The notes: generated by a model not told the origin, from the letters alone. Shown: positions 19,106 through 31,584, numbered from the stretch's first letter. The stretch is 64,000 bases of DNA from Anoxybacteroides tepidamans (GCF_014201465.1 NZ_JACHEP010000005.1:1-64000), one strand, 5' to 3'. A program made the numbers and translations.

Positions 19106-19741
19106 ATGCTGACGATTGCTATGCCGAAAGGACGCATCTTTGAAGAGGCGCTCGAATTGTTGCGAAAAGCAGGATATGCGCTTCCGCCTGAATTTGCCGA
19201 GTCGCGCAAACTCATGATTGATGTTCCAGAAGAAGGAATGCGCTTTATCCTCGCCAAACCGATGGATGTTGTCACATATGTCGAACATGGCGTCGCTGAT
19301 TTAGGGATTGCTGGAAAAGATGTGTTGCTTGAAGAAGAGCGTGATGTATACGAACTGTTAGATTTACACATTAGCAAATGCCATTTAGCGGTGGCTGGCC
19401 TTCCGAACAGCCGTTTGAACGACATCGCTCCGCGCGTTGCGACAAAATATCCGAACATCGCTTCGAGCTATTTTCGCGAACAAGGAGAGCAAGTCGAGAT
19501 CATTCCGTTAAACGGGTCGATCGAGCTTGCGCCACTGATCGGTTTAGCGGATCGAATTGTCGATATTGTCTCAACCGGTCGAACGTTAAAAGAAAACGGT
19601 CTGGTCGAATTTGAAAAAATTTCCGATGTTACTTCCCGCCTTATCGTCAATCCTGTCAGCTACCGGATGAAAGATGACAAAATCGATGAAATGGTCGAAC
19701 GGTTATCAGCGGTGATTACGAACGAGGAGGATGAATCATGA
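19106..19741 (+). CDS. hisG: HisG, ATP phosphoribosyltransferase (short form)
   Basis: A 211-residue catalytic subunit lacking the C-terminal regulatory domain, which is why hisZ is needed. It joins ATP and PRPP to make phosphoribosyl-ATP. It shows [14 protein letters not shown] and the PRPP site [13 protein letters not shown]. It overlaps hisD by 4 bases. Confidence 0.96.
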   Translation: MLTIAMPKGRIFEEALELLRKAGYALPPEFAESRKLMIDVPEEGMRFILAKPMDVVTYVEHGVADLGIAGKDVLLEEERDVYELLDLHISKCHLAVAGLPNSRLNDIAPRVATKYPNIASSYFREQGEQVEIIPLNGSIELAPLIGLADRIVDIVSTGRTLKENGLVEFEKISDVTSRLIVNPVSYRMKDDKIDEMVERLSAVITNEEDES

Positions 19742-21003
19742 AAATTGAACGAGTAACGGGACGTCTCTCATTGCGGCGGACGATTGAAACAGGTACGGAA
19801 GAGCAAAGACGTGCCGTTCAAAACATCATTCACGATGTTCGCACACATGGAGACACCGCATTAAAAATGTATACCGAGAAATTTGACCAAGTAACATTGG
19901 ATTCTTTGCTTGTATCGGAGTCGGAAATCGAAGCAGCTTACAAAGAAATAAGCGCGGAGATGCTGGCGATCCTTCGCGAAGCAGCAGCGAATATTCGTGA
20001 TTATCACGAGCGGCAAAAGCGCGAATCATGGATGACGACAAAAGAAGATGGAACGATTCTTGGGCAAAAAATCACGCCGTTGGATGCGGTTGGACTGTAC
20101 GTTCCGGGGGGAACGGCAGCGTATCCGTCGTCGGTCTTGATGAACGTCATTCCGGCACAAGTTGCGGGAGTGAAGCGGATTGTCATCGTTTCTCCGCCGA
20201 ACAAGCAAGGTACGTTGCCAGCCGGCGTATTAGTGGCCGCTCATGAATTAGGTGTAAAAGAAATTTATAAAGTGGGCGGCGCCCAAGCGATTGCGGCGCT
20301 TGCTTACGGAACGGAAACGATTCAGCCGGTTGATAAAATTTTTGGTCCAGGCAACATTTATGTGGCGCTCGCGAAGCGGGAAGTGTTCGGGCAAGTAGCG
20401 ATTGATATGATCGCAGGGCCAAGTGAAATTGTCGTATTAGCCGATGAAACCGCGAAAGCGAATGAAATTGCAGCGGACCTTTTGTCACAAGCGGAACACG
20501 ACGAGCGCGCTTCAAGCATTTTGGTCACGCCGTCGATGAAATTGGCGATCGAAGTGGCAAATGAAGTGCAAAAACAGCTTGAAACGTTGCCGCGAAAAGC
20601 GATTGCGGCAGCTTCCATTGCGCAATACGGAGCGATTTATGTGACGGATACACTCGAAGAAGCGATTGCGGTCGTCAACGAGCTGGCGCCAGAGCATTTA
20701 GAAATTATGGCGAGCGAGCCGATGCATCTTCTCGGACAAATTCGCCATGCCGGAGCGATTTTTTTAGGCCGCTTCAGTTCCGAACCTGTCGGCGATTATT
20801 TCGCAGGGCCGAACCACGTATTGCCAACGAATGGAACAGCACGATTTTCGAGCGGCTTAAGCGTCGATGAGTTTGTCAAAAAATCAAGCATCATTTTATA
20901 CAGCGAACAGGCATTGCAGGAACATGGAGCAAAAATCGCGGCATTTGCGCGGTTAGAAGGACTTGAAGCTCACGCGCGGGCGGTCGAAGAACGTTTTAAA
21001 TAA
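19738..21003 (+). CDS. hisD: HisD, histidinol dehydrogenase
   Basis: A 421-residue zinc enzyme that oxidises histidinol to histidine with two NAD+. It shows the family signature with [31 protein letters not shown] and PEHLEIM. The length is normal. Translationally coupled to hisG by an ATGA overlap. Confidence 0.97.
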   Translation: MKIERVTGRLSLRRTIETGTEEQRRAVQNIIHDVRTHGDTALKMYTEKFDQVTLDSLLVSESEIEAAYKEISAEMLAILREAAANIRDYHERQKRESWMTTKEDGTILGQKITPLDAVGLYVPGGTAAYPSSVLMNVIPAQVAGVKRIVIVSPPNKQGTLPAGVLVAAHELGVKEIYKVGGAQAIAALAYGTETIQPVDKIFGPGNIYVALAKREVFGQVAIDMIAGPSEIVVLADETAKANEIAADLLSQAEHDERASSILVTPSMKLAIEVANEVQKQLETLPRKAIAAASIAQYGAIYVTDTLEEAIAVVNELAPEHLEIMASEPMHLLGQIRHAGAIFLGRFSSEPVGDYFAGPNHVLPTNGTARFSSGLSVDEFVKKSSIILYSEQALQEHGAKIAAFARLEGLEAHARAVEERFK

Positions 21004-21019
21004 GGAGAGGACCTTTACA

Positions 21020-21604
21020 ATGAGAAAAGCAACCATTTCACGCACGACAAACGAAACGGACATTCAGCTCGAACTGACGATTGATGGTGAAGGAAACGCT
21101 CAACTAGAAACAGGAGTGCCGTTTTTAACCCATATGCTCGATTTATTTACAAAGCATGGGCAGTTCGACTTGAAAGTTCGAGCGCACGGCGACATTGAAA
21201 TCGACGACCACCATACGACAGAAGATATCGGCATTTGTTTAGGACAAGCGCTTCGCGAAGCGCTCGGCGATAAAAAAGGAATTAAACGTTACGGCAATGC
21301 GTTTGTGCCGATGGATGAGGCGCTGGCGCAAGTCGTGATCGACTTAAGCAACCGGCCGCACTTCGAGTTTCGCGGCGAATTTCCAAGCGGAAAAGTCGGA
21401 ACGTTTGATGTCGAGTTAGTGCATGAATTTTTATGGAAATTGGCCCTTGAGGCGCGCATGAATTTGCATGTCATCGTTCATTACGGCCGCAACACGCACC
21501 ATATGATTGAAGCGGTGTTTAAGGCGTTAGGGCGCGCCTTAGACGAAGCTACGATGATCGACCCGCGCGTTAAAGGAGTTCCATCAACGAAAGGAATGTT
21601 GTAA
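21020..21604 (+). CDS. hisB: HisB, imidazoleglycerol-phosphate dehydratase
   Basis: A 194-residue manganese enzyme with the two His-rich signatures, [14 protein letters not shown] and [10 protein letters not shown]. It lacks the histidinol-phosphatase domain found in enterobacteria. ATG 21020 follows AAGGAGAGG. Confidence 0.97.
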   Translation: MRKATISRTTNETDIQLELTIDGEGNAQLETGVPFLTHMLDLFTKHGQFDLKVRAHGDIEIDDHHTTEDIGICLGQALREALGDKKGIKRYGNAFVPMDEALAQVVIDLSNRPHFEFRGEFPSGKVGTFDVELVHEFLWKLALEARMNLHVIVHYGRNTHHMIEAVFKALGRALDEATMIDPRVKGVPSTKGML

Positions 21605-22240
21605 ATGATCGGCATTATTGACTACGGGATGGGCAACTTATACAGCGTCAGCAAAGCGCTTGAACGTTTAAACTATGAATATGTAATTTCTGCTGATCCT
21701 AAGCGGCTGAAAGAAACGAAGGGCTTGATTTTACCGGGCGTCGGCTCGTTTCGCGACGCGATGCACATTTTAAACGAAACCGGGTTGGCGGACTTTATCC
21801 GCGCCGCTGTCGGCGAAGGAACACCGTTGCTTGGCATTTGCCTTGGCATGCAGCTGTTGTTTGAAGAAAGCGAAGAAAACGGACTGACGGAAGGATTAAA
21901 TCTGTTAAAGGGGCGCGTCGTTCGCTTTCCAGGCATCACCGCAAATGGTGAAACGTATAAAGTGCCGCATATGGGATGGAATCGCCTTCAGTTCCGCCAC
22001 CCATCCCCGCTGCTAACGAACGTCGAAGAAGGATACGTGTATTTCGTTCATTCGTACTATGTCGATACCGATGAAGAATCAGTTGTTTTAGCGAGCAGCA
22101 TGTATGATGTCGAAGTCCCAGCCGTTGTCGGCAAAGGACATGTGTTTGGCACGCAATTTCATCCTGAAAAAAGCAGCTATATTGGGATGAAGATATTACA
22201 AAACTATGCGAACATCGTAGAAGGGAAAGGGGAGGCGTGA
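21605..22240 (+). CDS. hisH: HisH, glutamine amidotransferase subunit of IGP synthase
   Basis: A 211-residue class I amidotransferase with the nucleophile in GICLGMQLL and the His/Glu pair in GTQFHPEKS. It supplies ammonia to HisF. Its ATG immediately follows the hisB TAA and its stop overlaps the hisA start. Confidence 0.97.
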   Translation: MIGIIDYGMGNLYSVSKALERLNYEYVISADPKRLKETKGLILPGVGSFRDAMHILNETGLADFIRAAVGEGTPLLGICLGMQLLFEESEENGLTEGLNLLKGRVVRFPGITANGETYKVPHMGWNRLQFRHPSPLLTNVEEGYVYFVHSYYVDTDEESVVLASSMYDVEVPAVVGKGHVFGTQFHPEKSSYIGMKILQNYANIVEGKGEA

Positions 22241-22977
22241 TGGCGGCGTTTACGATTTATCCGGCGATTGATATGCGCGGCGGCAAATGTGTCCGCCTGT
22301 TGCAAGGTGATTATAATAAAGAAACGGTGTACGGCGATTCACCGTTTGAAATGGCCCGCTTGTTTGCAGAACAAGGGGCGCAATGGATTCATATGGTCGA
22401 TCTTGATGGGGCGAAAGAAGGAAAGCGAGTCAATGACCGCTTTGTGCTCGAAGTTGTTGAACATTTAAACGTGAATGTACAAATTGGCGGCGGCATCCGC
22501 ACGGAAGAAGATGTCGCCTATTATTTAGAAAATGGGGTTGCTCGTGTCATTTTAGGAAGCGCTGCGATCTCGAATCCGGCGTTTGTAAAAAAAATGCTTT
22601 CGACATACGGCGGGCGAATTGCGATTGGCATTGATGCGAAAAACGGGTTTGTTGCGACGGAAGGGTGGCTGAACACATCGAACGTGAAGGCGATAGAACT
22701 AGGAAAAGAGCTGGCGAACGCGGGTGCCGAAACATTCATTTTTACAGACATCGCAACCGATGGGATGCTGTCGGGACCGAATGTAAAAGCGGTAGTCGAA
22801 ATGGCGCGCGCGACGGGAAAACACGTCATTGCCTCTGGCGGGGTAAGTTCGCTTGAAGATTTGCGGGCGTTGACGGAATGCACCGCAGATGGCGTCGTTG
22901 GCGCGATTGTCGGAAAAGCGCTGTATACGAAGCAATTTACGCTTGTGGAGGCGTTGAAGGTGGTGCAGGGCGGATGA
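22240..22977 (+). CDS. hisA: HisA, ProFAR isomerase
   Basis: A 245-residue TIM barrel with [14 protein letters not shown] at the N-terminus (catalytic Asp) and [12 protein letters not shown] near residue 165-176. It isomerises ProFAR to PRFAR. ATG 22240 overlaps the hisH TGA by one base; an in-frame GTG at 22237 is a less likely start. Confidence 0.96.
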   Translation: MAAFTIYPAIDMRGGKCVRLLQGDYNKETVYGDSPFEMARLFAEQGAQWIHMVDLDGAKEGKRVNDRFVLEVVEHLNVNVQIGGGIRTEEDVAYYLENGVARVILGSAAISNPAFVKKMLSTYGGRIAIGIDAKNGFVATEGWLNTSNVKAIELGKELANAGAETFIFTDIATDGMLSGPNVKAVVEMARATGKHVIASGGVSSLEDLRALTECTADGVVGAIVGKALYTKQFTLVEALKVVQGG

Positions 22978-23732
22978 TTACAAAGCGCATTATTCCTTGC
23001 TTAGATGTGAAAGACGGCCGCGTCGTTAAAGGCGTGCAATTTGTGCAATTGCGCGATGCCGGCGATCCTGTCGAGCTGGCGAAGTTTTATGATGAGCAAG
23101 GCGCGGATGAATTAGTTTTTTTAGATATTTCTGCTTCTCATGAAGGGCGCAAAACGATGGTTGAAGTCGTGGAACAGGTGGCCGCGCAGCTAGCGATTCC
23201 TTTTACCGTTGGCGGCGGCATTAACTCGCTTGACGATATGAAAAAGATTTTACGTGCGGGAGCGGACAAAGTGTCATTAAATACAGCGGCCGTGAAAAAT
23301 CCGCAGCTCATTAATGAAGGGGCTGATTTTTTTGGTTCGCAATGTATTGTTGTGGCAATTGATGCTAAATATGATGAAGCAATCGGTTCATGGCGTGTCT
23401 ATACGCACGGCGGACGCAACGCCACGGAACGTGAAGTGATAGAATGGGCGAAGGAAGCGGTTGAGCGCGGAGCTGGCGAAATTTTACTAACGAGCATGGA
23501 TTGTGATGGCGGGAAAAATGGCTTTGATATCGCGCTCACAAAAAAGGTGAGCGAAGCGGTTTCCGTTCCGGTCATTGCTTCTGGCGGAGCAGGAAGCGCG
23601 GAACATTTTCTAGCAGCGTTTGTCGAAGGAAAAGCGGATGCCGCTTTGGCCGCGTCGATTTTCCACTATAAAGAAACGTCTGTGAAAGAAGTTAAAGCGT
23701 ATTTAAAAGAAAGAGGGGTAAATATTCGATGA
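22974..23732 (+). CDS. hisF: HisF, cyclase subunit of IGP synthase
   Basis: A 252-residue TIM barrel with catalytic Asp residues in [15 protein letters not shown] and [15 protein letters not shown]. It converts PRFAR and ammonia from HisH to IGP and AICAR. It overlaps hisA by 4 bases and hisI by 4 bases. Confidence 0.97.
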   Translation: MITKRIIPCLDVKDGRVVKGVQFVQLRDAGDPVELAKFYDEQGADELVFLDISASHEGRKTMVEVVEQVAAQLAIPFTVGGGINSLDDMKKILRAGADKVSLNTAAVKNPQLINEGADFFGSQCIVVAIDAKYDEAIGSWRVYTHGGRNATEREVIEWAKEAVERGAGEILLTSMDCDGGKNGFDIALTKKVSEAVSVPVIASGGAGSAEHFLAAFVEGKADAALAASIFHYKETSVKEVKAYLKERGVNIR

Positions 23733-24358
23733 ACCTCGAAATGATTAAATTTGATGAAAAAGGGCTTGTTCCCGCGATCGTCCAAGACGCGCAAAGCAAA
23801 GAAGTATTAACATTAGCCTATATGAACGAAGAATCATTGAAAAAATCGTTAGAAACTGGAGAAACGTGGTTTTACAGCCGCTCGCGCCAAGAACTGTGGC
23901 ATAAAGGGGCTACTTCCGGACATACGCAACGAATTGTAGATATGCGCTATGATTGCGATAGCGATGCGGTTCTCGTTCTTGTCGAACCTGCGGGCCCAGC
24001 CTGCCATACGGGAAGCTATTCGTGCTTTTCCAACCGGCTGAATGGAGAAAACATTCAGCGATCGGCTCAGCGATTTGCGATCATCAATGAACTAGAGCAT
24101 ACGATCGCTGCAAGGGAAGCGGAACGTCCGGAAGGGTCTTATACGACGTATTTGTTTGAAAAAGGTGTGGATAAGATTTTAAAGAAGGTTGGGGAAGAAG
24201 CGGCAGAAGTGATTATTGCGGCGAAAAATCGCAACCCGGAAGAGCTGAAGTGGGAAGTGGCGGATTTATTGTATCACTTGCTCGTTTTGTTGCGCGAACA
24301 GAAACTTCCGCTTGATGCGGTGCTAGACGTATTAAACGAACGACATGCGGCGAAATGA
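23729..24358 (+). CDS. hisI: HisI(E), bifunctional PR-AMP cyclohydrolase / PR-ATP pyrophosphatase
   Basis: A 209-residue fusion. The N-terminal cyclohydrolase (about 1-115) has [12 protein letters not shown] and the zinc cysteines in CHTGSYSCF. The C-terminal pyrophosphohydrolase (about 118-209) has [15 protein letters not shown]. It is the last gene of the operon and is followed by a terminator. Confidence 0.96.
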   Translation: MNLEMIKFDEKGLVPAIVQDAQSKEVLTLAYMNEESLKKSLETGETWFYSRSRQELWHKGATSGHTQRIVDMRYDCDSDAVLVLVEPAGPACHTGSYSCFSNRLNGENIQRSAQRFAIINELEHTIAAREAERPEGSYTTYLFEKGVDKILKKVGEEAAEVIIAAKNRNPEELKWEVADLLYHLLVLLREQKLPLDAVLDVLNERHAAK

Positions 24359-24363
24359 TTGGC

Positions 24364-24416
24364 AAGCTGGCTCGTAATCGAATGGCGATTGTGGGCCAGC
24401 TTCTGTTATTTTTTTT
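24364..24416 (+). terminator. Terminator of the his operon
   Basis: Arms AAGCTGGC (24364-24371) and GCCAGCTT (24395-24402) enclose a 23-base loop. A T-rich tract with eight consecutive T follows. Confidence 0.8.
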
Positions 24417-24489
24417 GGAAACGTTCCAGTTTGACAAAAGAATGTGATATACTTCTTTTCGGTGAATTCAATGTAACATGGAGGGTTAG

Positions 24490-25953
24490 ATGGGAAAACA
24501 ACTAAAACCGAAGCGATCAACAGCGAAAATTATTCCGTTTATACAGAGCGGAGATTATTATTTTCAAAAAGGATTGAATGCCTACCGTCGCCGTGATTTA
24601 TATAAAGCAAAAAAATATTTAGAACGAGCCGTACATTTGGATGCAGATGAAGCGGTGTTCGCCTGTCAGCTCGCTGTTGTGTTAGCAGAGTTAGGAGAAT
24701 ATCAAGCTTCGAACGAGCTGCTTTTAAAAATCATTCGCGAACTTGATCCGGAAATGAATGAATGTTTTTATTTTTTGGCGAATAACTATGCGCATCTTGG
24801 CTTATTTCGTGAGGCGATGAACTACGCACAAATGTATTTAGATCGTGAACCGGACGGTGGATTTGCTGAAGATGTCGAAGATTTAATGGATCTTTTAAGC
24901 ATTGAGCATGCAGACGGTGAGATCGAGAACCAAGATGATTTGATTGTGAAACAAGAAAAAGCGCGCGCTTTGCTTGAAAAAGGGGAGTTTTTGGCGGCGG
25001 TTGACGTGCTGGAAACGATCATTGCTGAATATCCCGAATTTTGGTCGGCTTATAACAACTTAGCGCTTGCCCATTTTTACATGGGAAATGCTGAAAGAGC
25101 GCAGCATATCATTTATGAAGTGCTTGAAAAAAACCCTGGGAATTTGCATGCGCTTTGCAATCGTCTTGTGTTTGCGCATTATTTGCAGGACGAAGAGAGC
25201 GTTCGTCGCTTAGCGGATGAACTGGCGTGCGTTCATCCGTTTTTAATCGAGCATCGTTATAAATTAGGAGCGACGTTTGCGCTTGTCGGTCGGTTTGAGC
25301 TTGCTTTTAAATGGTTGCGCCATTTATATAAAACCCGTTTTGACGGCGATTATTCGTTTTATTACTGGCTTTCATATTCTGCTTACTATACAGGGCATGA
25401 GCAATTGGCGAAAACGGCGTGGGAGAAAGTAGTGGAATTAAGCCCTAATAAGAGGGGACAGGAGCCTTGGGCCATTTCTTTTGAAGGGAAAATGGCGCGG
25501 TGGCTCGCAAGCCGAGACATCGCAGAGGTGCTATACGGACTGTATATGATCAGCAAATCGCTTACCGATGATGAATTAGCCACCTACAGCGATCTGAAAA
25601 GCGAGATACCGGCACATCCTCTCGTCCGGCAGTTTGCTGATTACGTTCTTTTGCCGTCTTTGGAAGCAGCGCCGCTATATATTACGGACGGTTATCGTGT
25701 CATGGATGAATTATGGCAGAAAAATTTGCTTGCAGATGAAAAGATGCATATGGCATGGTTTCACGTGTTCGTTCATGCGCTGGAAACCGAGAGGGACTTT
25801 TCCAACCATAAAGCGTGGGCAGCGGCGATCGAATATGTATGGCGGCAAAAGCAAGGCGAGCGAACTACACAAAAGCTGATGGCTGAAAAATACAGCATTT
25901 CGCCATCGACTGTTCAGAAATATGTAAAAAAAGTGAAATCTTTTTTAAAATAA
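24490..25953 (+). CDS. yvcD: YvcD-like tetratricopeptide-repeat protein
   Basis: A 487-residue soluble protein with TPR-type helical repeats, for example GLNAYRRRDLYKAKKYLERA (about residues 18-37) and AYNNLALAHFYMGNAERAQH (about 183-202). The C-terminus (MAEKYSISPSTVQKYVKKVK) resembles a helix-turn-helix. It sits between his and trxB as in B. subtilis. Function unknown. An extended -10 (TGATATACT at 24445-24453) precedes it, and GGAGGG is the ribosome site. Confidence 0.85.
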   Translation: MGKQLKPKRSTAKIIPFIQSGDYYFQKGLNAYRRRDLYKAKKYLERAVHLDADEAVFACQLAVVLAELGEYQASNELLLKIIRELDPEMNECFYFLANNYAHLGLFREAMNYAQMYLDREPDGGFAEDVEDLMDLLSIEHADGEIENQDDLIVKQEKARALLEKGEFLAAVDVLETIIAEYPEFWSAYNNLALAHFYMGNAERAQHIIYEVLEKNPGNLHALCNRLVFAHYLQDEESVRRLADELACVHPFLIEHRYKLGATFALVGRFELAFKWLRHLYKTRFDGDYSFYYWLSYSAYYTGHEQLAKTAWEKVVELSPNKRGQEPWAISFEGKMARWLASRDIAEVLYGLYMISKSLTDDELATYSDLKSEIPAHPLVRQFADYVLLPSLEAAPLYITDGYRVMDELWQKNLLADEKMHMAWFHVFVHALETERDFSNHKAWAAAIEYVWRQKQGERTTQKLMAEKYSISPSTVQKYVKKVKSFLK

Positions 25954-25976
25954 AATCTTAGGTTGCCTCTGCTTTT

Positions 25977-26027
25977 CTTATCGTGAGCAAATTAATAGAC
26001 GTTTTATTTACGTTTATATACGATAAG
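25977..26027 (+). repeat. Inverted repeat in the trxB upstream region
   Basis: Perfect 8-base arms CTTATCGT (25977-25984) and ACGATAAG (26020-26027). An inner pairing ATAGACG / CGTTTAT (one wobble) lies between them. It occupies the yvcD-trxB gap and could be an operator or leader structure. There is no T-run. Confidence 0.6.
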
Positions 26028-26051
26028 GGTAAGGTAATAATAAGCAGGTAA

Positions 26052-27023
<972 letters not shown>

Positions 27024-27140
27024 TCATTTAACGAAAACGTAATACATGCTTAACTCGATTGTAACACGAATGAAATAGTTTTCCTGTATTCTAAAGATAA
27101 GTAATTGACCCCCTTTTATATATAAATTCCATTTTGCAGC

Positions 27141-27170
27141 GCACGGGTACCCTTTCCCGTGCTTCTTTTT
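27141..27170 (+). terminator. Terminator after trxB
   Basis: Perfect 7-bp stem GCACGGG / CCCGTGC followed by TTCTTTTT. Confidence 0.85.
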
Positions 27171-27271
27171 ATGATTGGCAAGGATGCATCTGATGAGATC
27201 CAACTAGCACCATATCGGCAGAAATAGTATAATAAAATAAACTGTACTGAAGTGATGTTGAGGTGAGCTTG

Positions 27272-27730
27272 TTGCAACGCGTGACAAATTGCGTCTTACT
27301 AAAAGATGGAAAAGTATTGTTGCTACAAAAACCGCGGCGCGGCTGGTGGGTCGCTCCCGGCGGAAAAATGGAACAAGGGGAAACGGTTCGTGAAGCATGT
27401 ATCCGAGAATATCGCGAAGAAACAGGGATTTATTTAAAAAATCCCGAGTTAAAAGGCGTATTTACAATGGTCATCAAAGCTAAGGAACAAATTGTTTCCG
27501 AATGGATGATGTTTACGTTTCTTGCCCAGCAATTTGATGGGGAACATGTGCCTTATAGTGAAGAAGGGAAGCTGGAGTGGCATCCTTTGGAAACGCTTCA
27601 TGAACTCCCGATGGCACCGGGGGATTATCATATTTTAGAATACGTGCTGAAAGGTTCTGGAATGATGTATGGCACTTTTGTCTATACAGAAGATTTTCAG
27701 CTGCTTTCGTATCGATTAGACCCAAGTTAA
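27272..27730 (+). CDS. yvcI: YvcI-like Nudix hydrolase
   Basis: A 152-residue Nudix protein with the box running from [18 protein letters not shown] to REETGIY (about residues 30-55). The substrate is unknown; it is usually annotated as 8-oxo-dGTP-diphosphatase-like. It is first of the yvcIJKL-crh cluster. I choose TTG 27272 because GAGGTGA at 27260-27266 is the ribosome site; the in-frame GTG 27263 lies inside it. Confidence 0.85.
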   Translation: MQRVTNCVLLKDGKVLLLQKPRRGWWVAPGGKMEQGETVREACIREYREETGIYLKNPELKGVFTMVIKAKEQIVSEWMMFTFLAQQFDGEHVPYSEEGKLEWHPLETLHELPMAPGDYHILEYVLKGSGMMYGTFVYTEDFQLLSYRLDPS

Positions 27731-27746
27731 GGGGAGAGGATTAGGG

Positions 27747-28640
27747 ATGAGCACAGGCTCAACAAGCGATATTCAAATGGTTATTATTACCGGAATGTCT
27801 GGTGCAGGAAAAACGGTCGCGATTCAAAGTTTTGAAGATTTAGGATTTTTTTGTGTTGATAACTTGCCTCCGACGTTGCTGCCGAAATTTTTAGAGTTGA
27901 TGAAAGAATCCGGGAATAAAATGAATAAAGTAGCGCTTGTGATGGATTTGCGCAGCCGTGACTTTTTTGACAGCTTGTTTACAGCGCTTGATGATTTGGC
28001 AGAACGGTCGTGGGTGACGCCGCAAATTTTATTTTTGGATGCGAAAGATTCAACATTAGTGGCACGTTATAAAGAAACGCGGCGCACTCATCCGCTTGCT
28101 CAGAACGGATTGCCGCTTGAAGGTATTCGTTTAGAAAGGGAGCTGTTGGAGGAGCTCAAAGGCAGGGCGCAAATTATTTATGATACGTCGGACTTAAAGC
28201 CGCGGGAATTGCGGGAAAAAATTTTACAACAATTTTCCTCCCACGCGCATCAAACGTTTACGGTGAACGTCGTTTCGTTCGGTTTTAAATATGGGCTGCC
28301 AATTGATGCCGATTTAGTATTTGATGTGCGCTTTTTGCCAAATCCGCATTATATTGAACATATGCGGCCGAAAACAGGATTGGATGAAGAAGTATCTTCC
28401 TATGTTCTCAAATGGAACGAAACGCAAAAGTTTTTAGAAAAGGTGATCGACTTATTGACGTTTATGTTGCCGCATTATAAACGCGAAGGGAAAAGCCAGC
28501 TCGTCATCGCCATCGGTTGCACAGGCGGGCAGCATCGATCTGTAGCGCTCGCGGAATATATTGCGAAGCATTTTTCTGAGGACTACAAAACACACGTATC
28601 CCATCGCGATATGGAAAAAAGAAAGGAAAAGCATTCATGA
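27747..28640 (+). CDS. rapZ: RapZ/YvcJ-family nucleotide-binding protein
   Basis: A 297-residue protein with Walker A GMSGAGKT at residues 16-23 and the conserved C-terminal [14 protein letters not shown]. In E. coli RapZ controls decay of GlmZ sRNA and so GlmS; in B. subtilis YvcJ binds and hydrolyses nucleotides and affects competence. It overlaps glmR by 4 bases. Confidence 0.95.
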   Translation: MSTGSTSDIQMVIITGMSGAGKTVAIQSFEDLGFFCVDNLPPTLLPKFLELMKESGNKMNKVALVMDLRSRDFFDSLFTALDDLAERSWVTPQILFLDAKDSTLVARYKETRRTHPLAQNGLPLEGIRLERELLEELKGRAQIIYDTSDLKPRELREKILQQFSSHAHQTFTVNVVSFGFKYGLPIDADLVFDVRFLPNPHYIEHMRPKTGLDEEVSSYVLKWNETQKFLEKVIDLLTFMLPHYKREGKSQLVIAIGCTGGQHRSVALAEYIAKHFSEDYKTHVSHRDMEKRKEKHS

Positions 28641-29596
28641 GTACGAAACTGCATCCGAAGATTGTCATCATTGGCGGCGGAACGGGATTGCCCGTTTTGC
28701 TTAGAGGACTCAAACAATATGATGTTGATATTACAGCGATTGTAACGGTCGCAGATGATGGGGGGAGTTCAGGAAGATTGCGGGATGAGCTGGATATTCC
28801 GCCGCCGGGCGATATTCGCAACGTATTAGCTGCCCTTTCGGATGTCGAACCGCTCATAGTCGAATTGTTTCAGCATCGGTTTGAAAATGGAAACGGATTA
28901 TCAGGCCATTCATTAGGAAACTTAATTTTAGCGGCGATGACTTCGATCACTGGCGACTTTGTTCACGCGATCCGCGAAATGAGCAAAGTGCTGAACGTCC
29001 GCGGCAAAGTGCTGCCGGCAGCTAATAAAAGTGTCGTTCTTCATGCGGAAATGGAAGATGGGACGGTCGTTTCTGGAGAATCGAAAATTCCGTATTCGGG
29101 AAAAAAAATAAAAAAAGTATTTTTAACTCCAGAACATGTTGAACCGCTTCCAGAGGCGCTCGATGAAATTCGCCAAGCCAGTTTGATCGTCATTGGGCCG
29201 GGAAGCCTGTATACGAGCATTTTGCCCAACCTTTTAGTTCCGAAAATCGGCCAAGAAGTATGTCGAGCGAAAGCGAAAAAAATTTATGTATGTAATGTCA
29301 TGACCCAAGCTGGGGAAACATTACATTATACAGCGAGCGACCATGTGAAAGCGCTGTATGATCATATGGAATGCGCGTTTTTAGATATGATCCTCGTCAA
29401 TAGCGGGCACATTCCTGAGGACATTCAACAGCGCTACGCAGAAGAGCGATCCGAACCGGTCAAGGAAGATCTTGAAAAGTTAGCTGAGTTAGGGTTGACG
29501 GTCGTTCGCGATCATATTGTTAGCTACGAAGATCGTGTCATTCGTCATGATACACAAAAGGTAGCCGCGTTGCTCGTTTCGCTTTTAGAAATGTGA
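28637..29596 (+). CDS. glmR: GlmR/YvcK-type UDP-GlcNAc-binding regulator
   Basis: A 319-residue member of the CofD-like family with [13 protein letters not shown] at the N-terminus and [12 protein letters not shown] near residue 38. In B. subtilis YvcK (GlmR) binds UDP-GlcNAc and stimulates GlmS, directing carbon to wall precursors on gluconeogenic substrates. Translationally coupled to rapZ. whiA follows after 60 bases. Confidence 0.94.
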   Translation: MSTKLHPKIVIIGGGTGLPVLLRGLKQYDVDITAIVTVADDGGSSGRLRDELDIPPPGDIRNVLAALSDVEPLIVELFQHRFENGNGLSGHSLGNLILAAMTSITGDFVHAIREMSKVLNVRGKVLPAANKSVVLHAEMEDGTVVSGESKIPYSGKKIKKVFLTPEHVEPLPEALDEIRQASLIVIGPGSLYTSILPNLLVPKIGQEVCRAKAKKIYVCNVMTQAGETLHYTASDHVKALYDHMECAFLDMILVNSGHIPEDIQQRYAEERSEPVKEDLEKLAELGLTVVRDHIVSYEDRVIRHDTQKVAALLVSLLEM

Positions 29597-29656
29597 GCGT
29601 AGAAATAGCACCTCCTTTTCCTTTGATCAATGACGAATTACGGAGGTGAGAATGAG

Positions 29657-30619
29657 ATGTCGTTTGCATCGGAAACAAAAAAGGAGTTAACGAATTTAGA
29701 AGTCAAGCCTTGCTGCTTAAAAGCGGAGCTATCTGCGCTTTTGCGAATGAACGGTTCTCTTTCTTTTTCCAATCGTAAACTTACAGTTGATGTGCAAACG
29801 GAAAACGCAGCGATTGCGCGACGGATTTATACGTTGATGAAAAAAGGGTATACCGTCACGGTTGAACTGCTTGTTCGCAAAAAAATGCGCTTAAAGAAAA
29901 ATAATGTGTATATCGTTCGAGTGATAGAAGGTGCTCGCGAGCTGCTAGAAGACTTAAAAATATTAGAAGAGCCATTTTCGTTTATTCGAGTCATTTCTCC
30001 TGAGCTAGTGAAGAAAAAGTGCTGCAAACGCTCTTATTTACGCGGTGCCTTTCTCGCTGGCGGCTCGGTGAATAATCCAGAGACTTCCTCATACCATTTA
30101 GAGATTTTTTCGCTTTATAAAGAACATAACGATTCGTTATGTGAATTGATGAACAGCCATTTTTTCTTACATGCGAAAACGCTGGAGAGAAAAAAAGGGT
30201 TTATTACGTATTTAAAAGAAGCGGAAAAAATTTCGGAATTTCTCAATATTATCGGGGCGCATCAGGCGCTGCTCCGCTTTGAAGATGTCCGCATCGTCCG
30301 CGATATGAGAAATTCTGTCAATCGCTTGGTCAACTGCGAAACCGCCAATCTAAACAAAACGATCGGTGCGGCGATCCGGCAAGTGGAAAACATTCGCTAT
30401 ATCGATGAAACGATCGGTTTGAGCGCGCTGCCTGACAAATTGCGGGAAATTGCCGAACTGCGCGTGACTTATCAAGACGTAACTTTGAAAGAATTAGGGG
30501 AAATGGTGTCCGGAGGGAAAATCAGCAAATCCGGCATTAATCACCGATTGCGAAAAATTGATGAGATTGCCGAGAAACTTCGGGCAGGCCAACCAATTGA
30601 TTTTCATAAATCACTTTAA
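29657..30619 (+). CDS. whiA: WhiA DNA-binding protein
   Basis: A 320-residue protein with an N-terminal LAGLIDADG-like fold (about 20-210; [20 protein letters not shown]) and a C-terminal helix-turn-helix (about 225-310; [20 protein letters not shown]). In Bacillus WhiA affects chromosome segregation and division. ATG 29657 follows GGAGGTGA. It is followed by crh 20 bases later. Confidence 0.95.
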   Translation: MSFASETKKELTNLEVKPCCLKAELSALLRMNGSLSFSNRKLTVDVQTENAAIARRIYTLMKKGYTVTVELLVRKKMRLKKNNVYIVRVIEGARELLEDLKILEEPFSFIRVISPELVKKKCCKRSYLRGAFLAGGSVNNPETSSYHLEIFSLYKEHNDSLCELMNSHFFLHAKTLERKKGFITYLKEAEKISEFLNIIGAHQALLRFEDVRIVRDMRNSVNRLVNCETANLNKTIGAAIRQVENIRYIDETIGLSALPDKLREIAELRVTYQDVTLKELGEMVSGGKISKSGINHRLRKIDEIAEKLRAGQPIDFHKSL

Positions 30620-30639
30620 AAATAAAGGGGAGAAGGAAT

Positions 30640-30897
30640 ATGGTGGAAAAACAAGTGGAAGTGTTATTGAAAACAGGATTGCAAGCGCGCCCAGCTGCGC
30701 TATTTGTTCAAGAGGCGAACCGTTTTTCGTCCGATATTTACCTCGAGAAAGACGGGAAAAAAGTGAACGCAAAAAGCATTATGGGATTGATGAGCTTAGC
30801 GGTCAGTTCCGGTTCGGTCATTACGCTCATCGCCGACGGCTCGGATGAAAAAGAGGCGCTCGAAGCGTTAACGAAATATGTACAAAGAGAAGAATAA
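30640..30897 (+). CDS. crh: Crh, catabolite-repression HPr-like protein
   Basis: An 85-residue HPr paralogue. Gln15 replaces the catalytic His15 (TGLQARPA), so it cannot work in the sugar phosphotransferase system. Ser46 is kept (NAKSIMGLMS) and is the HprK target. P-Ser-Crh acts as a CcpA co-repressor. It ends the yvcI cluster and is the partner of hprK at 13.9 kb. Confidence 0.96.
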   Translation: MVEKQVEVLLKTGLQARPAALFVQEANRFSSDIYLEKDGKKVNAKSIMGLMSLAVSSGSVITLIADGSDEKEALEALTKYVQREE

Positions 30898-30899
30898 TG

Positions 30900-30939
30900 A
30901 TCAAGAGGCTGTTCTCTTTTTAGAGAACAGCCTCTTGAT
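30900..30939. terminator. Long perfect hairpin between convergent crh and clpP
   Basis: An 18-bp perfect stem (30900-30917 with 30922-30939) around a TTTT loop, starting 2 bases after the crh stop. Neither strand has a clear T-run beyond the stem. Its place between convergent operons suggests a two-way stop or RNA-end protection. Confidence 0.75.
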
Positions 30940-30993
30940 GTGTGCGTCTGCTTTTGGAACGAAACAAACCATTCCATGCAATTGCTATTTTCC

Positions 30994-31584
30994 TTATTTC
31001 TCATCCACGCGCGTTAAGACGCGGTCGATTAATCCGTATTCTTTTGCTTTTTCCGCTGTCATAAAGTTATCGCGGTCTGTATCGCGCTCGATTACTTCAA
31101 TTGGCTGGCCAGTGTTTTCAGAAAGGATGCGGTTCAATTTATCGCGCAAGAATAAAATGCGTTTTGCTGCGATTTCGATTTCGGTTGCTTGACCTTGCAC
31201 GCCGCCAAGCGGTTGGTGAATCATAATTTCGCTGTTTGGAAGCGCAAAGCGTTTTCCTTTTGCACCTGCCGCAAGCAAGAACGCACCCATCGATGCGGCC
31301 ATTCCGATGCAAATCGTTGATACGTCCGGCTTAATAAATTGCATCGTGTCGTAAATCGCCATTCCCGCTGTGATCGAGCCGCCAGGGCTGTTAATGTAAA
31401 GGGAAATGTCCTTTTCCGGATCTTCCGCTGCTAAAAATAATAGCTGGGAAACGATCGAGTTGGCCACATGATCATCGATCGGGCTACCTAAAATAATAAT
31501 GCGGTCTTTTAATAAACGGGAGTAAATGTCATATGCGCGTTCACCGCGGCTTGTTTGCTCAATGACTGTAGGGATTAAATTCAT
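30994..31584 (-). CDS. clpP: ATP-dependent Clp protease proteolytic subunit
   Basis: A 196-residue serine peptidase that forms the 14-subunit chamber used with ClpX, ClpC or ClpE. It has catalytic Ser in [11 protein letters not shown], His in MIHQPLGG and Asp in [12 protein letters not shown] 31584 ([10 protein letters not shown]) follows AGGAGGA; the upstream in-frame ATG 31638 lies before that ribosome site and before the likely start of translation. Confidence 0.97.
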   Translation of the reverse strand: MNLIPTVIEQTSRGERAYDIYSRLLKDRIIILGSPIDDHVANSIVSQLLFLAAEDPEKDISLYINSPGGSITAGMAIYDTMQFIKPDVSTICIGMAASMGAFLLAAGAKGKRFALPNSEIMIHQPLGGVQGQATEIEIAAKRILFLRDKLNRILSENTGQPIEVIERDTDRDNFMTAEKAKEYGLIDRVLTRVDEK

